Shown here in pieces: positions 34,736 through 36,427 of a stretch of 36,427 nucleotides of DNA (its first letter is position 1; each line of letters starts with the position of its first letter). The translations under genes were made by a program, and so were the position numbers. This DNA comes from Bacteroidales bacterium. Lineage in GTDB: Bacteria; Bacteroidota; Bacteroidia; Bacteroidales; UBA12077. The DNA is taken from NCBI GenBank assembly GCA_022360575.1, contig JAKSCO010000166.1:1-36427 (forward strand), in the 5' to 3' direction. The notes beneath the pieces were generated by a model, which saw only the letters and a program-made list of their open reading frames with translations, did not search any database and was not told the DNA's origin.

Positions 34736-36427
34736 TTGGTAAAGAAAAATCTGCTAATTCTTGTATTGTTAATTATAGTTAACACAATTGTTGATAGAGC
34801 ATATCCTCAATCTACTATTTCGGGTATTATCAATCAATATACAATAGTTGATTCTGTTTATCCTTCAAAAGATACTATTGTTGTTACAAACCCTTCTATT
34901 TTTAGTGCTGATGATACAGTTATGGTTTATCAGGTAAAAGGCGCTGTTGTTAGAAAAGACACCACTTCTGATGGTACTCGACATCTTTTCGGAAATGTTG
35001 ATGCTACAGGACTTAACAATGCTGGAAAGTATGAAATTATTTGTGTTGATAATATCCAAGGGAATCGGGTTGTTTTTAAATTACCGTTAGAGAATAATTA
35101 TGATGCTGATGATATAGTACAGCTAATTACAGTTCCTTCTTTCGAAAACGTTAGAGTTAATAGTGAATTGACTTGTAAGAATTGGATAGATTCAACAGGA
35201 GGAGTATTGGTTTTTATGGTTAGTGACACTTTGTTTTTAAATGCTAATATAAATGTAACAGGAACAGGATTTAGAGGTGCGACACCTATTCTTACAAATA
35301 TCGAATGTGGCATTACCTCTCCTAGTATTTATAGATCGTATTATTTTGATGAATCAACAATACTTAGTACTGGTTTTAAAGGTGAAAGTATAGCTAAGTT
35401 CGAGTCTGGATATAGAAAAGGCTTAGGACGTTGGGCTAATGGAGGAGGAGCTGCTAATGGACGATTTTCTGGAGCCGGAGGAGGTGGTAATGGTGGTAAT
35501 GGTGGTGTTGGAGGAAGCGAAGATATCACAGTATGTAATCAAAACGTGTTTAGACTAATACCTCCGAATGAGCAAAGGAGTATTGGTGGTGATGATGGTT
35601 TTGGATTAAGTTTGCGAGTTAATAGCCGAACTATTTTTTTAGGAGGTGGTGGCGGTGCAGGAACTTATGCTAGTTCTTTTGTTGCAAGCAATGGGGGAAA
35701 TGGAGGTGGAATTGTTATTATAATTGCTTCGAATATAAAAACAAATGGTTATCAAATACGAGCAAATGGAAATTCGGTGTCTGAATATACTCCTACACCT
35801 TTCAATATTTCTAATATATCAACAGCATCTGCTGGCGGAGGCGGAGGCGGAGGTGCAATAGTATTCGATGTAGATACTGTTTTAGGAAGTTTATCTCTAT
35901 TGACTAATGGCGGCGGCGGGGGTTTTGTTCAAAACACCAATATTGCCGGGCCTGGCGGTGGTGGTGGTGGTGGTATTATCTTTTGGAAAACCAATCGTCC
36001 AGATAATGTAAATATCTCAATTAATGGAGGAAGTTCTGGCTTTATTGCTACAGGTTATCCTGGTAGCGAAGATAATTACAATGCTTCCGAAGGAGGTATT
36101 GGTTCAACATATCTTAATACAATGGTTCCTTTAACAGGGTTTTTATTTAATCGTATTTCTGAAAGTCAAGATATTTGTTCCGGAATGACTCCTTCTCTTT
36201 TTGAGGGGAGTACTTTGCGTGGAGGAACGGGAACCTATACATATCAGTGGCAAGATAGTACTGATGGTGGATCATGGTCAGACATAACGGGAGCTACTGA
36301 ACCCAACTATCAAGCACCTTCGTTAACAGATACAACTTATTACAGAAGGGTTGCTACATCAGGAACTATTATTGATAGAGGTAATGTAATAAGAATAAAT
36401 GTACAAAATCTTATTACGAATAATATT
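34736..36427 (+). CDS. Glycine-rich secreted/surface protein with Ig-like repeat (partial; C-terminus beyond the window)
   Basis: The frame is open from a TGA at 34730 to the window end (564 codons). The only sensible start is TTG at 34736, which gives a signal peptide MVKKNLLILVLLIIVN... ending near AYPQ; no in-frame ATG or GTG precedes it. After a beta-rich N-terminal part (to about 220), residues about 235-470 contain four or five glycine runs (up to GGGGGGG) alternating with short strands such as RTIFLGGGGGAG, GIVIIIASN, GAIVFDVDT and GIIFWKTN, a pattern like the glycine-rich domains of large surface proteins. From about 480 an Ig/PKD-like repeat begins (CSGMTPSLFEGS, TYTYQWQDSTDGGSWSDI, YYRRVA), typical of Bacteroidota adhesins exported by type IX secretion. 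A C-terminal sorting domain would lie outside the window. Confidence 0.85.
   Translation, partial: MVKKNLLILVLLIIVNTIVDRAYPQSTISGIINQYTIVDSVYPSKDTIVVTNPSIFSADDTVMVYQVKGAVVRKDTTSDGTRHLFGNVDATGLNNAGKYEIICVDNIQGNRVVFKLPLENNYDADDIVQLITVPSFENVRVNSELTCKNWIDSTGGVLVFMVSDTLFLNANINVTGTGFRGATPILTNIECGITSPSIYRSYYFDESTILSTGFKGESIAKFESGYRKGLGRWANGGGAANGRFSGAGGGGNGGNGGVGGSEDITVCNQNVFRLIPPNEQRSIGGDDGFGLSLRVNSRTIFLGGGGGAGTYASSFVASNGGNGGGIVIIIASNIKTNGYQIRANGNSVSEYTPTPFNISNISTASAGGGGGGGAIVFDVDTVLGSLSLLTNGGGGGFVQNTNIAGPGGGGGGGIIFWKTNRPDNVNISINGGSSGFIATGYPGSEDNYNASEGGIGSTYLNTMVPLTGFLFNRISESQDICSGMTPSLFEGSTLRGGTGTYTYQWQDSTDGGSWSDITGATEPNYQAPSLTDTTYYRRVATSGTIIDRGNVIRINVQNLITNNI

Noticed and set aside
35341-35529. 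Proline-rich minus-strand open frame
   Set aside because: It is the complement of the GGN-rich part of the surface protein; Gly codons read backwards as Pro.

Overview
This is an AT-rich window of ordinary, mostly housekeeping chromosome from a member of the Bacteroidota, most likely an anaerobic or facultative Bacteroidales/Marinilabiliales-type organism. The main clues are a MurF-alanine racemase fusion, a DUF4783-nadC-yihY gene block facing rlmH, two-domain DUF1573 and TlpA/DUF4369 envelope proteins, a MeaB chaperone (methylmalonyl-CoA/propionate metabolism), a 2[4Fe-4S] ferredoxin, a glycine-rich surface protein with Ig-like repeats, and several upstream matches to the Bacteroidota -7 promoter box TAnnTTTG. 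The lineage is inferred from gene content only.

Layout. 1-1873 (minus strand): the N-terminal 502 codons of an S9 peptidase lipoprotein and a 55-aa ferredoxin with its own terminator. 1874-2720: non-coding DNA carrying a decayed 41-bp tandem array and two tiny overlapping reading frames. 2721-7536 (minus): a tightly packed unit of an outer-membrane barrel/beta-propeller protein, a half-size TauE/TSUP transporter and an M20 amidohydrolase. 7687-11202 (plus): DUF1573 protein, meaB and a TlpA-like thioredoxin lipoprotein, separated by terminators or gaps. 11554-16216 (minus): a serine beta-lactamase-like hydrolase, murF-alr and thymidine kinase. 16276-17760 (plus): an uncharacterised conserved protein and rsmI.

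18073-20435 (minus): a DEAD-box helicase with an unusually GC-rich leader and a four-helix membrane protein. 20722-21357 (plus): an exported protein of unknown function. 21434-21796 (minus): tRNA-Gly(GCC) and two copies of tRNA-Leu(UAA), the second made by a recent duplication that also copied the terminator. 21925-24543 (minus): mutS. 24544-25236: a non-coding stretch built from a diverged tandem duplication with a period of about 250 bp. 25237-30309 (minus): an apparent five-gene operon DUF4783-nadC-yihY-pdxH-cation/chloride cotransporter. 30435-34634 (plus): rlmH and a 1226-aa NtrY-like sensor kinase. 34736 to the end (plus): a large glycine-rich secreted or surface protein cut by the window edge.

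Functional themes are envelope assembly and cell wall (barrel protein, MurF-Alr, beta-lactamase-like hydrolase, DUF1573, TlpA), nucleotide and cofactor metabolism (tdk, nadC, pdxH, meaB), translation and RNA (rsmI, rlmH, helicase, tRNAs) and DNA repair (mutS). I see no defence system, prophage, integrase, insertion sequence or CRISPR array. The features most worth a second look are non-coding or concern gene starts: the 41-bp array, the 250-bp duplication, a probable ATT start for the cotransporter, the helicase leader, and two promoter boxes with no gene behind them.
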